Part shown: one piece after another, positions 49,565-57,180 of the stretch
Numbering within the stretch: the stretch's first letter is position 1
How the letters are laid out: every line of letters starts with the position of its first letter
Virus record (IMG/VR): IMGVR_UViG_3300041411_000080
Location: 124,001-188,000 of that record
Source: a virus
Strand: one strand, 5' to 3'
DNA: 64,000 bases
Program-made: the position numbers and the translations under genes
The notes under the pieces: generated by a model
The model's database searches: none
Seen by the model: the letters and a program-made list of their open reading frames with translations, nothing else
Told to the model about the DNA's origin: nothing

Positions 49565-49791
49565 AGCTTGAATTCCTTTGCAATGGCACTTACGTCTACA
49601 GCGGTGGTGTCACCGACTTTAACACGTTCGTACGCTTCGATGATGGTAGCCACGCTCAGAAAACCCTCACGGGTATTGGCGTAGTCATTGGCAACGCGGT
49701 ATTCGGTTGTAGTTGGACCACCCTTCAACCAATCTTCTTGGGTGTAAGCGTGGTTCAATACAGCATCAACAATTTCCTTCGAGACCGCCAT
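49561..49791 (-). CDS. Small hypothetical protein (76 aa)
   Basis: Not recognised. Helical and acidic, ending VDVSAIAKEFKL. AAGGA precedes ATG 49791; 9 nt after the preceding gene. Confidence 0.72.
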   Translation of the reverse strand: MAVSKEIVDAVLNHAYTQEDWLKGGPTTTEYRVANDYANTREGFLSVATIIEAYERVKVGDTTAVDVSAIAKEFKL

Positions 49792-49800
49792 TTTAAATCC

Positions 49801-50103
49801 TTAACGTGGTAGGTAAGCCAACATGGTGATCATGTCGAGTGGCTTGAACTTGGCATATTCGTTTGCCTGTACGTCCGTAAGTTCTTTAGCCAGATCGGCA
49901 TCGATTGCATGCAGATCAAAGAACGCTTTAGAAGCGGACTCACTAATGAAGAACTTGCCAGTGGTGTAGATCGAGTGATCGTTGTGGTAGTAGCAAACCA
50001 CATAGACCTCACGATTGTTCAACAGCACCAACTGACGTTGGATAGCCGTAACAGGGGAAACGAGTACAGCTGTATCGAGAACTTCCAGTAATTGAGGGAT
50101 CAT
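49801..50103 (-). CDS. Hypothetical protein (100 aa)
   Basis: Not recognised. ATG 50103 preferred (AAGGAG) over an upstream in-frame start. Hydrophobic strands near the start (AVLVSPVTAIQRQLVLLNNREVYVVCYY), a helical end. First gene of a unit that follows the terminator at 50152-50171. Confidence 0.72.
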   Translation of the reverse strand: MIPQLLEVLDTAVLVSPVTAIQRQLVLLNNREVYVVCYYHNDHSIYTTGKFFISESASKAFFDLHAIDADLAKELTDVQANEYAKFKPLDMITMLAYLPR

Positions 50104-50148
50104 GTTACACTCCTTGGGATTAAATAAAAGTACAGCCAACAGAAAATA

Positions 50149-50176
50149 AAGCCCCTCCCGTTAAGGAGGGGTATAT
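50149..50176. terminator. Terminator within small-gene region
   Basis: Perfect stem CCCCTCC (50152-50158) / GGAGGGG (50165-50171), ATAAAG before and TATATG after. On the minus strand it ends the unit whose last gene is 50178-50711; the run there is CTTTATTTTC. Confidence 0.85.
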
Positions 50177-50177
50177 G

Positions 50178-50711
50178 TCACGGTAGTTCTTTAACCGGCT
50201 CAACTTCAACTTCGAACTGATAAATCAGATTCGATTCAGTAGGGATACTGAAAGTGCCGAAGTTTTCCATTACTTCCCCTTCAACCCGGCAAGTGACTTC
50301 CCCGATCTGATCACCACGCATGGTGACGTCAACGAAGGTATCTTTATTGCGGTTGATACAAAGGGTCTGTTCGATGGTACCGACATCTTTGATGAACCAG
50401 CCATCACCACGCGAGTTAGCAAACTTGACCATGTGAGCTTTACCAGTCAAGGCGCTGATCACAACCCAACCCAGACCTTTCCAGTAATACAACTGCATGT
50501 CATGATGGGTGGGGGAGAGCTGAGCGTTGATGCCACGCTTGATCATACGGTCATGCCATTCCAGCGCACGAACCTTACCCAGGACAGAGACTTCGCTGTG
50601 GTTGGGATCAGTTACCCAATCTTGTCCACCAGCCCAGTACTCCTTACCGTTAGGACCATCCGAAACGAGATGGAAGTGTTCAGCGTGTTTCGACAGGTTT
50701 TCATAAGCCAT
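50178..50711 (-). CDS. Hypothetical protein (177 aa)
   Basis: Not recognised. Beta-rich with many Trp/His/Gly (WAGGQDWVTDPNHSEVSVLG, MQLYYWKGLGWVVISALTG), and a C-terminal strand-rich domain ending QFEVEVEPVKELP. GGAG before ATG 50711. Soluble cytoplasmic protein of unknown use. Confidence 0.75.
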   Translation of the reverse strand: MAYENLSKHAEHFHLVSDGPNGKEYWAGGQDWVTDPNHSEVSVLGKVRALEWHDRMIKRGINAQLSPTHHDMQLYYWKGLGWVVISALTGKAHMVKFANSRGDGWFIKDVGTIEQTLCINRNKDTFVDVTMRGDQIGEVTCRVEGEVMENFGTFSIPTESNLIYQFEVEVEPVKELP

Positions 50712-50713
50712 TT

Positions 50714-50866
50714 TTATTTCTCCTTGGTGCGACGTTTCCGTTTCTTTTTGGGTTGGTGTCGAGCGAGTGCAGTCATAATGGTTTTACCCATTTCCTGCTT
50801 ACGCTCGAACTCCAGTTCTGACTTTGTCTTACGACGAGGTGCTGGCCACATACACGGTGGCAGCAT
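50714..50866 (-). CDS. Very basic small protein (50 aa)
   Basis: Open frame ATG 50866 to TAA 50714, filling the gap between two clear genes; it starts 5 nt after the previous stop. The C-terminal half is RHQPKKKRKRRTKEK, highly positive, so nucleic-acid or ribosome binding is plausible. No strong ribosome site; translation by coupling is assumed. Confidence 0.5.
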   Translation of the reverse strand: MLPPCMWPAPRRKTKSELEFERKQEMGKTIMTALARHQPKKKRKRRTKEK

Positions 50867-50871
50867 TATAT

Positions 50872-51282
50872 TCACAGCAAGCCCAGCTTAACGAGATCTA
50901 CGATGGCTTTAGCATCTTTGATGTCAACACGAATTGGACCGAAACATTCACGGATAGCTTTCACCGCCCGTACAACATGTGGACCTTGAGCCAGCTCGTG
51001 CCAACTTACACCTTCAGCTGTAACCAGTTCACGCCTTGGATCACGAGCCTGCACGTAACCGATCAACACCATGTGTTCACAGATGTTGGTGATCTGCTTC
51101 ATACGCAGGTTCAGGACAGCCGGTTCCAGAATCGTTACCCGGTTATTGGTATCAGAAACTTCCGCAACGATCTGCGCCATATTCGGAGAGTCCATGAGAC
51201 CTTTGATGATACGTTCAGCTTTGTCCATCGCGGCTTGCAATTCGTTAACGGTGTCGATGAACAGGATCGATTGGTCGAGCAC
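50872..51282 (-). CDS. Hypothetical protein with GTG start (136 aa)
   Basis: Not recognised. AAAGGAATTTACC places the start at GTG 51282, 11 nt after the previous stop; longer frames overlap that gene by 76 nt. Helical (ELQAAMDKAERIIKGLMDS), then EHMVLIGYVQARDPRRELVTAEG and a helical end. Confidence 0.72.
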   Translation of the reverse strand: MLDQSILFIDTVNELQAAMDKAERIIKGLMDSPNMAQIVAEVSDTNNRVTILEPAVLNLRMKQITNICEHMVLIGYVQARDPRRELVTAEGVSWHELAQGPHVVRAVKAIRECFGPIRVDIKDAKAIVDLVKLGLL

Positions 51283-51293
51283 GGTAAATTCCT

Positions 51294-51731
51294 TTAGAGA
51301 GTTTTGAGAAGATGTTTGATTTGTGGATGGTCTGCCAGAGCCAACACTTTCTGCAACCGAGGACCCCAAACATCAATAGGGTCCACAGCCGCAGGTTTAA
51401 GACCCATAGCTACCCGATTGGCATTACAGTCAGAACAGAACTTGTGGATAGTACCAGCTACGATCAGGTGGTTGAAGAGCAGTTGTGTAGACCAGGCACC
51501 GCGGGAGTCATAAGCAACACGACTACCCGTAAGAGTAAGGTCAGCTTCTTTGGCAAGCTCTCGCAGGCTAGCGAGTTCTCTGACGAATAACTCCATGTCC
51601 TTTAATTCGCCATCCCACCACCATACACCCACAGGGGAATAATTGATGAACTCCAGAAGATGGTGCGAAACGTAAAAATCACGTTTACGCTCCAGAGCTT
51701 CTGCACGTTTTACTTCTTTAGACTTGGCCAT
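51294..51731 (-). CDS. Hypothetical protein with CxxC (145 aa)
   Basis: Not recognised. Charged helical N terminus (KSKEVKRAEALERKRDFYVSHH) and a FCSDCNANR motif near residue 104, a single CxxC that could hold half a zinc site. AAGGG ribosome site. Confidence 0.72.
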   Translation of the reverse strand: MAKSKEVKRAEALERKRDFYVSHHLLEFINYSPVGVWWWDGELKDMELFVRELASLRELAKEADLTLTGSRVAYDSRGAWSTQLLFNHLIVAGTIHKFCSDCNANRVAMGLKPAAVDPIDVWGPRLQKVLALADHPQIKHLLKTL

Positions 51732-51740
51732 CGTGAACCC

Positions 51741-52031
51741 TTAACGGAAAGAAAGATCGACTTTAACTTCCAGACCGTTTTCTTTGCAGATGGTCAGGAT
51801 ACGACGCAGAGCATGCTTGTACGGCAGGCGCAAAGCATAGTCGGTGTCGTAGGTGTTGTCGATCTCTTTTACTTCGATCAACATGTTTGGCAGATAATCA
51901 TCAGCCTTGAACTTTTCCGAGAGTGGATGGGTATCCAGCATTTCGAACAGGTCTTCATGTTTTGGCAGATCAAGACCGCCACCCATGCGTTGAGTCGATT
52001 TGTACCAGTCTTCCAAAGTTGGGATAAACAT
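51741..52031 (-). CDS. Hypothetical protein (96 aa)
   Basis: Not recognised. ATG 52031 (AAGGAG, 8 nt) is chosen over a TTG 6 nt upstream. Mixed, acidic, ending CKENGLEVKVDLSFR. First gene downstream of the terminator at 52060-52090. Confidence 0.72.
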   Translation of the reverse strand: MFIPTLEDWYKSTQRMGGGLDLPKHEDLFEMLDTHPLSEKFKADDYLPNMLIEVKEIDNTYDTDYALRLPYKHALRRILTICKENGLEVKVDLSFR

Positions 52032-52059
52032 ATTCAAACTCCTTTAAAAAGAAAATATA

Positions 52060-52090
52060 AGACCCCACCTCCTTTCGGAAGTGGGGGTCT
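52060..52090. terminator. Terminator closing a one-gene promoter unit
   Basis: AGACCCCAC (52060-52068) pairs with GTGGGGGTCT (52081-52090) with one bulged G. It lies 4 nt after the stop of the membrane-protein gene 52094-52432, whose own promoter is at 52482-52515. Confidence 0.8.
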
Positions 52091-52093
52091 CGT

Positions 52094-52432
52094 TTAGGCC
52101 TTGCGAATATCTTTCATCAGCTTCTTGACTTGCTCGTCGAAACGTGCGAGCCACTCGTTCAGCTCCTTCTCGTGTTGGGAGTTAAGCTCCACGAAGGTCT
52201 TACGGATTTCAGCCGCGGCCAGCTCGAAGGTGAAACGTGCTCTCTCACGATCGTTCGGGTGATCCTTCATCGCAGCATCAAACGCATGAATCATGGATTC
52301 ATACGCGGTGTCAGCATGCTTAGGGCACCACTTCTTACGCGTGGTCAACATAACCACACCCACAACAGCCGCAGTTGCTGCAACTGCGATACCAGCGGCG
52401 ATAAGGATGTTTTTCTTGTTGAACTCGATCAT
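52094..52432 (-). CDS. Membrane-anchored coiled-coil protein (112 aa)
   Basis: N-terminal anchor: KKNILIAAGIAVAATAAVVGVVML, then TRKKW and ~75 residues of highly charged helix (FELAAAEIRKTFVELNSQHEKELNEWLARFDEQVKKLMKDI), likely a cytoplasmic or periplasmic coiled coil. Only gene in its unit: promoter copy 2 upstream, terminator 4 nt downstream. A stable 8-bp dyad lies in its leader. AGGAG before ATG. Strong, separate early expression is inferred. Confidence 0.8.
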   Translation of the reverse strand: MIEFNKKNILIAAGIAVAATAAVVGVVMLTTRKKWCPKHADTAYESMIHAFDAAMKDHPNDRERARFTFELAAAEIRKTFVELNSQHEKELNEWLARFDEQVKKLMKDIRKA

Positions 52433-52461
52433 TTTTGAAACTCCTGTAGATATGTTTGGAT

Positions 52462-52487
52462 AGGTGATACCCAGTTGAATATCACCT
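52462..52487 (-). promoter_or_regulatory. Perfect dyad in the leader of the promoter-copy-2 transcript
   Basis: AGGTGATA and TATCACCT (arms 52480-52487 and 52462-52469, loop of 10) form an 8-bp perfect stem that begins on the GTGA of the promoter. It could be a 5' protective stem of the mRNA or an operator at the start site. The other three copies lack it. Confidence 0.55.
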
Positions 52488-52515
52488 TTGTAATATAGCC
52501 TTAAATGAGGTTCTA
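52482..52515 (-). promoter_or_regulatory. Hairpin + TATATTAC-N4-GTGA promoter, copy 2
   Basis: Minus strand: TAGAACCTCATTTAAGGC, then TATATTAC at 52497-52490, AAAG, GTGA at 52485-52482. Follows the stop of gene 52516-52839 without a gap. ATG 52432 is 53 nt after the G. Confidence 0.75.
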
Positions 52516-52839
52516 TTACAGCTTGTTGCGGTTACGGCAAATGGCTCGCTTCAGATAACGCTTGAAACTGGCCTTGTGGATGTACAGGTGTTCGTCAACA
52601 ACGACGTAAACCTTTTCTTTGAGTTCCATCAGACGGAACGCAACCCCGGTTACACTAATCCAGGCGTTTTGTCGCAGCTGAGGATACATCTCGTCGATCT
52701 TACCCGAGATGAATTCCAGGATGGCATCAGGCATGTGTCCGGTGTAGAGAGCGTAATACTCTTTACCGAAACCATGATGCCGTTTCATTGCATTACCACT
52801 TTCAATGGCAACGCCCAGCTTAGCTTTTTCAGATACCAT
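52516..52839 (-). CDS. Hypothetical protein (107 aa)
   Basis: Not recognised. ATG 52839 with AAGGA upstream. Central acidic helix (PDAILEFISGKIDEMYPQLRQ), strands EKVYVVVDEHLYIH, and a basic tail (RYLKRAICRNRNKL). Last gene of the unit that starts near 55849; its TAA is joined directly to promoter copy 2. Confidence 0.75.
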   Translation of the reverse strand: MVSEKAKLGVAIESGNAMKRHHGFGKEYYALYTGHMPDAILEFISGKIDEMYPQLRQNAWISVTGVAFRLMELKEKVYVVVDEHLYIHKASFKRYLKRAICRNRNKL

Positions 52840-52850
52840 GATTGTATTCC

Positions 52851-53315
52851 TTACAAGGCTACAAAGAGTGAGTCGAAATGGTCGATACCAGCGAAGGCCT
52901 CCCAAGCGAAATGGAAGACCTCTGTTGCAACGATGGAACCGTCAGGTCGTACCACCATTACGTGGTACTTCTTATCGGCCCCGAGCTTAACATCGATGGC
53001 GAAACCATTTTCTTGCTCTTCGCTGTAGCCGAACTCGAACAGTACGTGGAGAATGCATTGCTCGAACAAATCACGACAAGCCATCCCATAGTGGCGACGG
53101 CGATCACGATTCGGTTCGTTGTAACGCATCTGGAAACGTTCCCAGAGGTTGTCTTCACGAATCTTTCTTGCAATGCCTAGAACCGTACACTCGAGGTGAA
53201 TCATGAGGGCACGGATGTTGTCGCCATATGGCAGACTCTTTTTGTCACGACGGTTGATTTCTCGAACCATAGCAACAATCAGAGCCATTCCGGTTTTGTC
53301 AGTGATTTGCAGCAT
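52851..53315 (-). CDS. Hypothetical protein (154 aa)
   Basis: Not recognised. Basic helical first half (VREINRRDKKSLPYGDNIRAL, NEPNRDRRRHYGMACRDLFEQC) and a beta C-terminal half (GFAIDVKLGADKKYHVMVVRPDGSIVATEVFHFAW). GGAG lies 11 nt before ATG 53315. Confidence 0.75.
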   Translation of the reverse strand: MLQITDKTGMALIVAMVREINRRDKKSLPYGDNIRALMIHLECTVLGIARKIREDNLWERFQMRYNEPNRDRRRHYGMACRDLFEQCILHVLFEFGYSEEQENGFAIDVKLGADKKYHVMVVRPDGSIVATEVFHFAWEAFAGIDHFDSLFVAL

Positions 53316-53320
53316 TTCTG

Positions 53321-54634
53321 TTAACTCTCCAGTTTGATAGCATGACGCTCGGCGAGGTCAGTGCGATGGCGGTCGTGGTCGATATAGTCGCCGGTGAAGA
53401 AGTTACGGATAACCCACGAACCCATCAATGGGTTACCTTCAGGGCTTTGACCGTATTCACGAGCGATTACGAATTGAACATCGTTACGGGTATAGCGGTA
53501 GTGATCGTCAACCTCGAAAGCTTTGACGGGTTCTTGTAGTGCAGTGTTCTCTAAGCTGATGAGGGCATTGAGTGCATCCACCCCCGAGTACCGGCTATTA
53601 ACTACAACTTCAGCTTCACCGATGTTACGGGTAATGCTTTGTTTAGTGTCACCCATTTCGAGTGCTACCAGAACCTGTTCAGCAATGTACTCGCAAGTCG
53701 GCCAGCCGTTCTTTGCATTGGCGTCCCACAGCTTACGACTGAACTCACGGATCTTGCCCATGGTCCAGGATTCACCTTGAGCAGCGAGTACCCGACGGAC
53801 TTCTTCGGCTACAGCTTTATGTTCAGGGCTCATATCTGCAAATGGATCAGGCTTTTCACCGATGGCAATAATCCCGCGGGCCGTTTCAGATTCACGTGCG
53901 ATAATACCACCCAATGAGTTGTAGATATCACTATCACTCAGCCATTGCCCACGCTGATTGCTGCTGAAGATCGCATCCGCATAGTTACGGCACTGCCATG
54001 CCATACGAACTAAACCATTTCCCTCGATATGACGGGTCACCTCACGCAAGATCCGACTGTGTTGAACCGCATCACCAATGCTGATCTCGTAACCGCTTGG
54101 ATTTAATTGGCCCAGACGGTGGTTGAGATAGGTGAGCGACTCTTCAAAAGATGTTGCCCCATGGTCAAGCGCTTCGGCAGCGTAAATCTCAGCGTCTTTC
54201 ATGCTAAGGGGTACGCATGCCTGGTGTGCGATCGACATGAATCTTTCCGGTACGCTTAGTCCGATCTTGCAACCCGCCGACCAATTAGCGAGCAGATTGA
54301 AAAAGGAACGGACATCAAACCCAGATTTAGGTAGGGGGTCCATGTCTTTGATTGCTTTCTGGCGTACGCGTGCCAACTGGCCCTTCTCACCATATCCCAC
54401 AGTCTTACCAGTGTTGTCGATCTTACCTTCCAGGTACATCGCCATGTTGTGGGACGCCGAGCCGAATGCCGAGATATCCGTCAGATGGAGGATTTCACTG
54501 ATCGCAGTTTTTTCGATCGCCATTGCTTCTTCAGCAGAATTGCACTGAAGATTCAATTTGGATAACCACTGACCTACGGCCTGTGCAACGGCTTCGTAGT
54601 TTGGGTGAGTGGTCATGCTATCTTTTACAGACAT
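53321..54634 (-). CDS. Hypothetical protein, largest of the small-gene region (437 aa)
   Basis: Not recognised. Helical, soluble, with conserved-looking segments SGFDVRSFFNLLANWSAGCKIG, YGQSPEGNPLMGSWVIRNFFTGDYIDHDRHRTDLAERH at the end. No nucleotide-binding or nuclease motif could be picked out. GAGG before the ATG; overlaps the preceding gene by 10 nt. Its size in a field of tiny genes makes it a candidate main effector of this unit. Confidence 0.78.
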   Translation of the reverse strand: MSVKDSMTTHPNYEAVAQAVGQWLSKLNLQCNSAEEAMAIEKTAISEILHLTDISAFGSASHNMAMYLEGKIDNTGKTVGYGEKGQLARVRQKAIKDMDPLPKSGFDVRSFFNLLANWSAGCKIGLSVPERFMSIAHQACVPLSMKDAEIYAAEALDHGATSFEESLTYLNHRLGQLNPSGYEISIGDAVQHSRILREVTRHIEGNGLVRMAWQCRNYADAIFSSNQRGQWLSDSDIYNSLGGIIARESETARGIIAIGEKPDPFADMSPEHKAVAEEVRRVLAAQGESWTMGKIREFSRKLWDANAKNGWPTCEYIAEQVLVALEMGDTKQSITRNIGEAEVVVNSRYSGVDALNALISLENTALQEPVKAFEVDDHYRYTRNDVQFVIAREYGQSPEGNPLMGSWVIRNFFTGDYIDHDRHRTDLAERHAIKLES

Positions 54635-54921
54635 TTAAAAAGCCTCTTGTGGAAACGAATTGAAAGAACTGTACCCAGTGCACCACCAGTCATTGCGGTG
54701 AGCAATGCCGGTAGACCCGCTAGGACCAGAAAGGAAAGGTTAGCTGCAAAGGTCAGCGTAACGGCGCAGGATGTAATACCCGCTGCCAGTTCACGACCTT
54801 GTGCAATGTTCCGGGATTGGAAGCACTTCACGAATGCTTCACCGAAGTTGGATAGTAAACTACCCAACAACAGTATCCAGATCGGGATAACAGGTAACCC
54901 GAGGATTTCAGCGATGCTCAA
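54625..54921 (-). CDS. Multi-pass membrane protein, TTG start (98 aa)
   Basis: Three hydrophobic segments: ILGLPVIPIWILLLGSLL, ITSCAVTLTFAANLSFLVLAGL and LLTAMTGGALGTVLSI. No ATG exists before residue 78; TTG 54921 lies 7 nt after GGGG and overlaps the end of the preceding gene by 14 nt. Basic C terminus (RFHKRLFKCL) probably cytoplasmic. A holin-like or host-membrane role is possible but unsupported. Confidence 0.65.
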   Translation of the reverse strand: MSIAEILGLPVIPIWILLLGSLLSNFGEAFVKCFQSRNIAQGRELAAGITSCAVTLTFAANLSFLVLAGLPALLTAMTGGALGTVLSIRFHKRLFKCL

Positions 54922-55183
54922 GGATCAACCCCATAGCTTCAGGTTCGGTGTACACCAACTCGCCGTTAACGAACTTACAGCTCTGAAGATGCAAATGCGC
55001 TTTACGGAAACCGTAGTTACGGCTAGCTGGATCACGTACGATCTCTTCGATCTTAGCAGCGACGATGTTGATTGCCGCTTCACGAGTAACCAGATCAGAC
55101 TTGACATGTTGATCAACCCACTGGGTCGCATTCTCACGTGCAGTGGTCACTAAAAAGTGTTCCAACTTCTCTTTGTTGTTCAT
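54908..55183 (-). CDS. Hypothetical protein (91 aa)
   Basis: Not recognised. Highly charged helix start (NNKEKLEHFLVTTARENATQWVD), second half mixed. AAGGAG 6 nt before ATG 55183. Confidence 0.72.
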   Translation of the reverse strand: MNNKEKLEHFLVTTARENATQWVDQHVKSDLVTREAAINIVAAKIEEIVRDPASRNYGFRKAHLHLQSCKFVNGELVYTEPEAMGLILEHR

Positions 55184-55193
55184 GTACTACTCC

Positions 55194-55352
55194 TTAACGA
55201 GAAGTTACGAGTACAGGTTCGCCAGTAGGACCGATGCGATGACCGTAAACGATTTCAGTTTTGTTTTCTTCAGCCTGCGGAGGAGTGGTCAGCTTTTCGT
55301 TAGCGAACATTGCACCGAGGATGATACCAGATACCAGAAGCATAGCTTTCAT
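55194..55352 (-). CDS. Small exported or membrane-anchored protein (52 aa)
   Basis: Open frame ATG 55352 to TAA 55194 with a good ribosome site (AAGGA, 9 nt). MKAMLLVSGIILGAMFANEK looks like a signal peptide with possible cleavage after MFA, followed by a ~34-residue polar, acidic then neutral tail. No function recognised. Fills an otherwise empty gap. Confidence 0.65.
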   Translation of the reverse strand: MKAMLLVSGIILGAMFANEKLTTPPQAEENKTEIVYGHRIGPTGEPVLVTSR

Positions 55353-55393
55353 TTTTAGATTCCTTCAATTAATGAATTTAGGGTTGAGGCTCC

Positions 55394-55654
55394 TTAGAGC
55401 CCCATGGTAGGTTGTTGGAAGTGTGCCAGTACATCGTTCAAAGAAACGTTGGAGGGAAGCTCCAGCGCTTCAGCAAGCCCTTGTGTCAGGCTTACTGTAC
55501 AGAGATCATCATGAACACCATTGGTGTCCAGCAGATAGAACGCACGATCCATTTCACTGAAGGGATCATGGATGCAATATTCGTTGTCATCGAGGATATG
55601 ATCGATGTGGTGAAAGTTGCGGGTCAAGATTTCGTTAAGTGTTACACGACGCAT
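55394..55654 (-). CDS. Hypothetical acidic protein (86 aa)
   Basis: Not recognised. His/Asp-rich first half (NFHHIDHILDDNEYCIHDPFSEMD) then a helical second half. AGGAAA upstream of ATG 55654. GGCTC/GAGCC forms a small stem over its stop codon. Confidence 0.72.
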   Translation of the reverse strand: MRRVTLNEILTRNFHHIDHILDDNEYCIHDPFSEMDRAFYLLDTNGVHDDLCTVSLTQGLAEALELPSNVSLNDVLAHFQQPTMGL

Positions 55655-55678
55655 TGTTTTAATTTCCTATTGGTCAGA

Positions 55679-55849
55679 CTACTGTTTTATTAGTTTACGT
55701 ATTGCTTTAACGCCCCAGCAACCTAGTTCCCAGATACCCCAAAGCGAAGCTAGTATTGCAAAAAAACTCAAAGTAAAAATTACCATACTAGTGAAATTAT
55801 CACTACTGGTATCAGTATAAGAAAATAAAATGTATTGTGTGGTGGTCAT
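55679..55849 (-). CDS. One-pass membrane microprotein (56 aa)
   Basis: Open frame ATG 55849 to TAG 55679: polar N terminus (MTTTQYILFSYTDTSSDNF), membrane helix SMVIFTLSFFAILASLWGIW, then basic KAIRKLIKQ, giving an N-out orientation. The ribosome site is weak, but base composition and the membrane topology rule (basic inside) support a gene. First gene after the terminator at 55879-55896. Confidence 0.55.
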   Translation of the reverse strand: MTTTQYILFSYTDTSSDNFTSMVIFTLSFFAILASLWGIWELGCWGVKAIRKLIKQ

Positions 55850-55876
55850 GGGTATGGTCCATCATAGGGGAATAAA

Positions 55877-55900
55877 AAGGGAGTCCGAAGACTCCCCTTG
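55877..55900. terminator. Terminator after the 91-aa membrane protein gene
   Basis: GGGAGT (55879-55884) / ACTCCC (55891-55896) stem; minus strand continues CCCTTTTTATTCC, a proper U-run. It follows the gene ending at 55905. Confidence 0.75.
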
Positions 55901-55904
55901 GGTA

Positions 55905-56180
55905 TTACAGCCAGGCACCATAAAGCAGTTGGGCCTTACGACCGGTATCTGCCATGGTGTAGGAGTGATCCCACGAATCACGATGTTGACGGATGAATGC
56001 AATCATCTCGGTCTTCAGGTCTTCATCAGACAGACCCTTGGCACGAGAGATGGCTTCATGAGCTGTGATCATATCTTCGATATGAGTCAGAGCTTCTTCG
56101 TCAGCGACATGCATGCAGGTAGCGAAGATAACCGCACCAGCAAATGCTGCCAACGAATATTTGATAATAGACCCGATCAT
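55905..56180 (-). CDS. Small membrane-anchored protein (91 aa)
   Basis: N-terminal hydrophobic segment IIKYSLAAFAGAVIFATCMHVA, then an acidic and His-containing helical domain (LTHIEDMITAHEAISRAKGL...). AAGGAG before ATG. Last gene of the promoter-copy-3 unit. Confidence 0.75.
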   Translation of the reverse strand: MIGSIIKYSLAAFAGAVIFATCMHVADEEALTHIEDMITAHEAISRAKGLSDEDLKTEMIAFIRQHRDSWDHSYTMADTGRKAQLLYGAWL

Positions 56181-56210
56181 TTAAATTCTCCTTAAAGACC
56201 GTTACCGCGA

Positions 56211-56369
56211 TTAAATGTTTGCTGCGGACTCTTCGGCTTCGGCAGTTGCTTCAGCACGTTGAGCGTTAGCCTGATCTTCTGCGGCTTTACCATCTTTGTC
56301 TTGCAGGTAGAAGTAAGCAGCAGTACCAACAGCAGCCAGAACAGCAACACCAGCGTATACGAATTTCAT
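56211..56369 (-). CDS. One-pass membrane microprotein with Ala/Glu tail (52 aa)
   Basis: Open frame ATG 56369 to TAA 56211: KFVYAGVAVLAAVGTAAYFYLQ membrane helix, then a charged Ala/Glu-rich tail (AAEDQANAQRAEATAEAEES). TGAGGA upstream and an ATGA overlap with the previous stop support translation. Unknown function. Confidence 0.65.
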   Translation of the reverse strand: MKFVYAGVAVLAAVGTAAYFYLQDKDGKAAEDQANAQRAEATAEAEESAANI

Positions 56370-56713
56370 GTTGTTTCCTCAGAGCAGATTTGGATTAGGT
56401 CGTTTAGAGCGAAGTCTTTAGCAGTTCCCCGATACATCAGGTCAACTTGCTCAAGCATTGAATTTACCACAAGTGTAGCGATGTCTCTGATCTCGTCAGC
56501 TCTCTCCTCAGGAAAGAGTCGACGGTAGTTATCACATTGCATGAGACACAGATGCAAACGCCTCACAGCGCTTCGTGCGCGGTTTGAGTGATATATCTGT
56601 AACTCTCTGACATCACCTAAGCGAGCAGAGACCAACAAAGCTACGGAAGCCACTACAGCTACCGATGCCGCACAGCCTACGGCCATGCCTTTCATCATCC
56701 GACCGATGTTCAT
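56366..56713 (-). CDS. Membrane-anchored small protein (115 aa)
   Basis: Starts NIGRMMKGMAVGCAASVAVVASVALLVSARLGD, an anchor or signal with Cys at its core, then a basic helical domain (YHSNRARSAVRRLHLCLMQCDNYRRLFPEERADE). ATGA overlaps on both sides. Confidence 0.75.
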   Translation of the reverse strand: MNIGRMMKGMAVGCAASVAVVASVALLVSARLGDVRELQIYHSNRARSAVRRLHLCLMQCDNYRRLFPEERADEIRDIATLVVNSMLEQVDLMYRGTAKDFALNDLIQICSEETT

Positions 56714-56805
56714 GGGTCAACCGCGTCGACTACAACTTCGTAGACGACACGCACCACGATTACAACAGTCATGATGCTGATCAAACCCTTGACCACTTCA
56801 CGCAT
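56710..56805 (-). CDS. One-pass membrane microprotein (31 aa)
   Basis: Open frame ATG 56805 to TGA 56710: MREVVKGLISIMTVVIVVRV plus VYEVVVDAVDP. AAAGGA lies 8 nt upstream inside the previous gene, and its stop overlaps the next ATG (ATGA). A Val-rich membrane helix with an acidic end. Tight coupling on both sides is the main evidence. Confidence 0.6.
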   Translation of the reverse strand: MREVVKGLISIMTVVIVVRVVYEVVVDAVDP

Positions 56806-57121
56806 CGTTTGTTTCCTTTTGTCGCATCATTGGGGTAACAGCACCCCACAGACCGTTATCAGTTTTCTCTTGATCCGCAGGTCGCTCCACGATCCGATAG
56901 ATCGAGTTCAGAGTTTCCACCTGACCTTCTTCGATACTACCTGCAATGATCGGGGAAGTCCGAGTATCGCCGCCCAGGATGGTACCGTTAGCCAGAACCA
57001 TAATGCCGACAGCGACATTACGACCCACGGCTTGTTCATGACCAGGCCAGAAAGTTTCAGCCGAGACCAGTTCAACGTCACAGATTTGGTAAACAGGTTT
57101 AACGCGTTCTTGATTAGACAT
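56798..57121 (-). CDS. Hypothetical protein, first gene of promoter-copy-3 unit (107 aa)
   Basis: Not recognised. Beta-rich first half (ICDVELVSAETFWPGHEQAVGRNVAVGIMVLANGTILGGD), soluble. ATG 57121 is 29 nt after the presumed start G of promoter copy 3, AAGGA upstream. The NVAVGIMVLANG pattern is reminiscent of a small beta-barrel but no family is claimed. Confidence 0.75.
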   Translation of the reverse strand: MSNQERVKPVYQICDVELVSAETFWPGHEQAVGRNVAVGIMVLANGTILGGDTRTSPIIAGSIEEGQVETLNSIYRIVERPADQEKTDNGLWGAVTPMMRQKETNDA

Positions 57122-57146
57122 GGTAGATTCCTTCAGGTTGGTTAAT

Positions 57147-57180
57147 TCACAAAAGTAATATAGCCTTGAGTTGGCTTCTA
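57147..57180 (-). promoter_or_regulatory. Hairpin + TATATTAC-N4-GTGA promoter, copy 3
   Basis: Minus strand: TTAGAAGCCAACTCAAGGC, then TATATTAC at 57162-57155, TTTT, GTGA at 57150-57147. The AGCC/GGCT stem is perfect here. It overlaps the TAG stop of gene 57178-57570. Confidence 0.75.
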
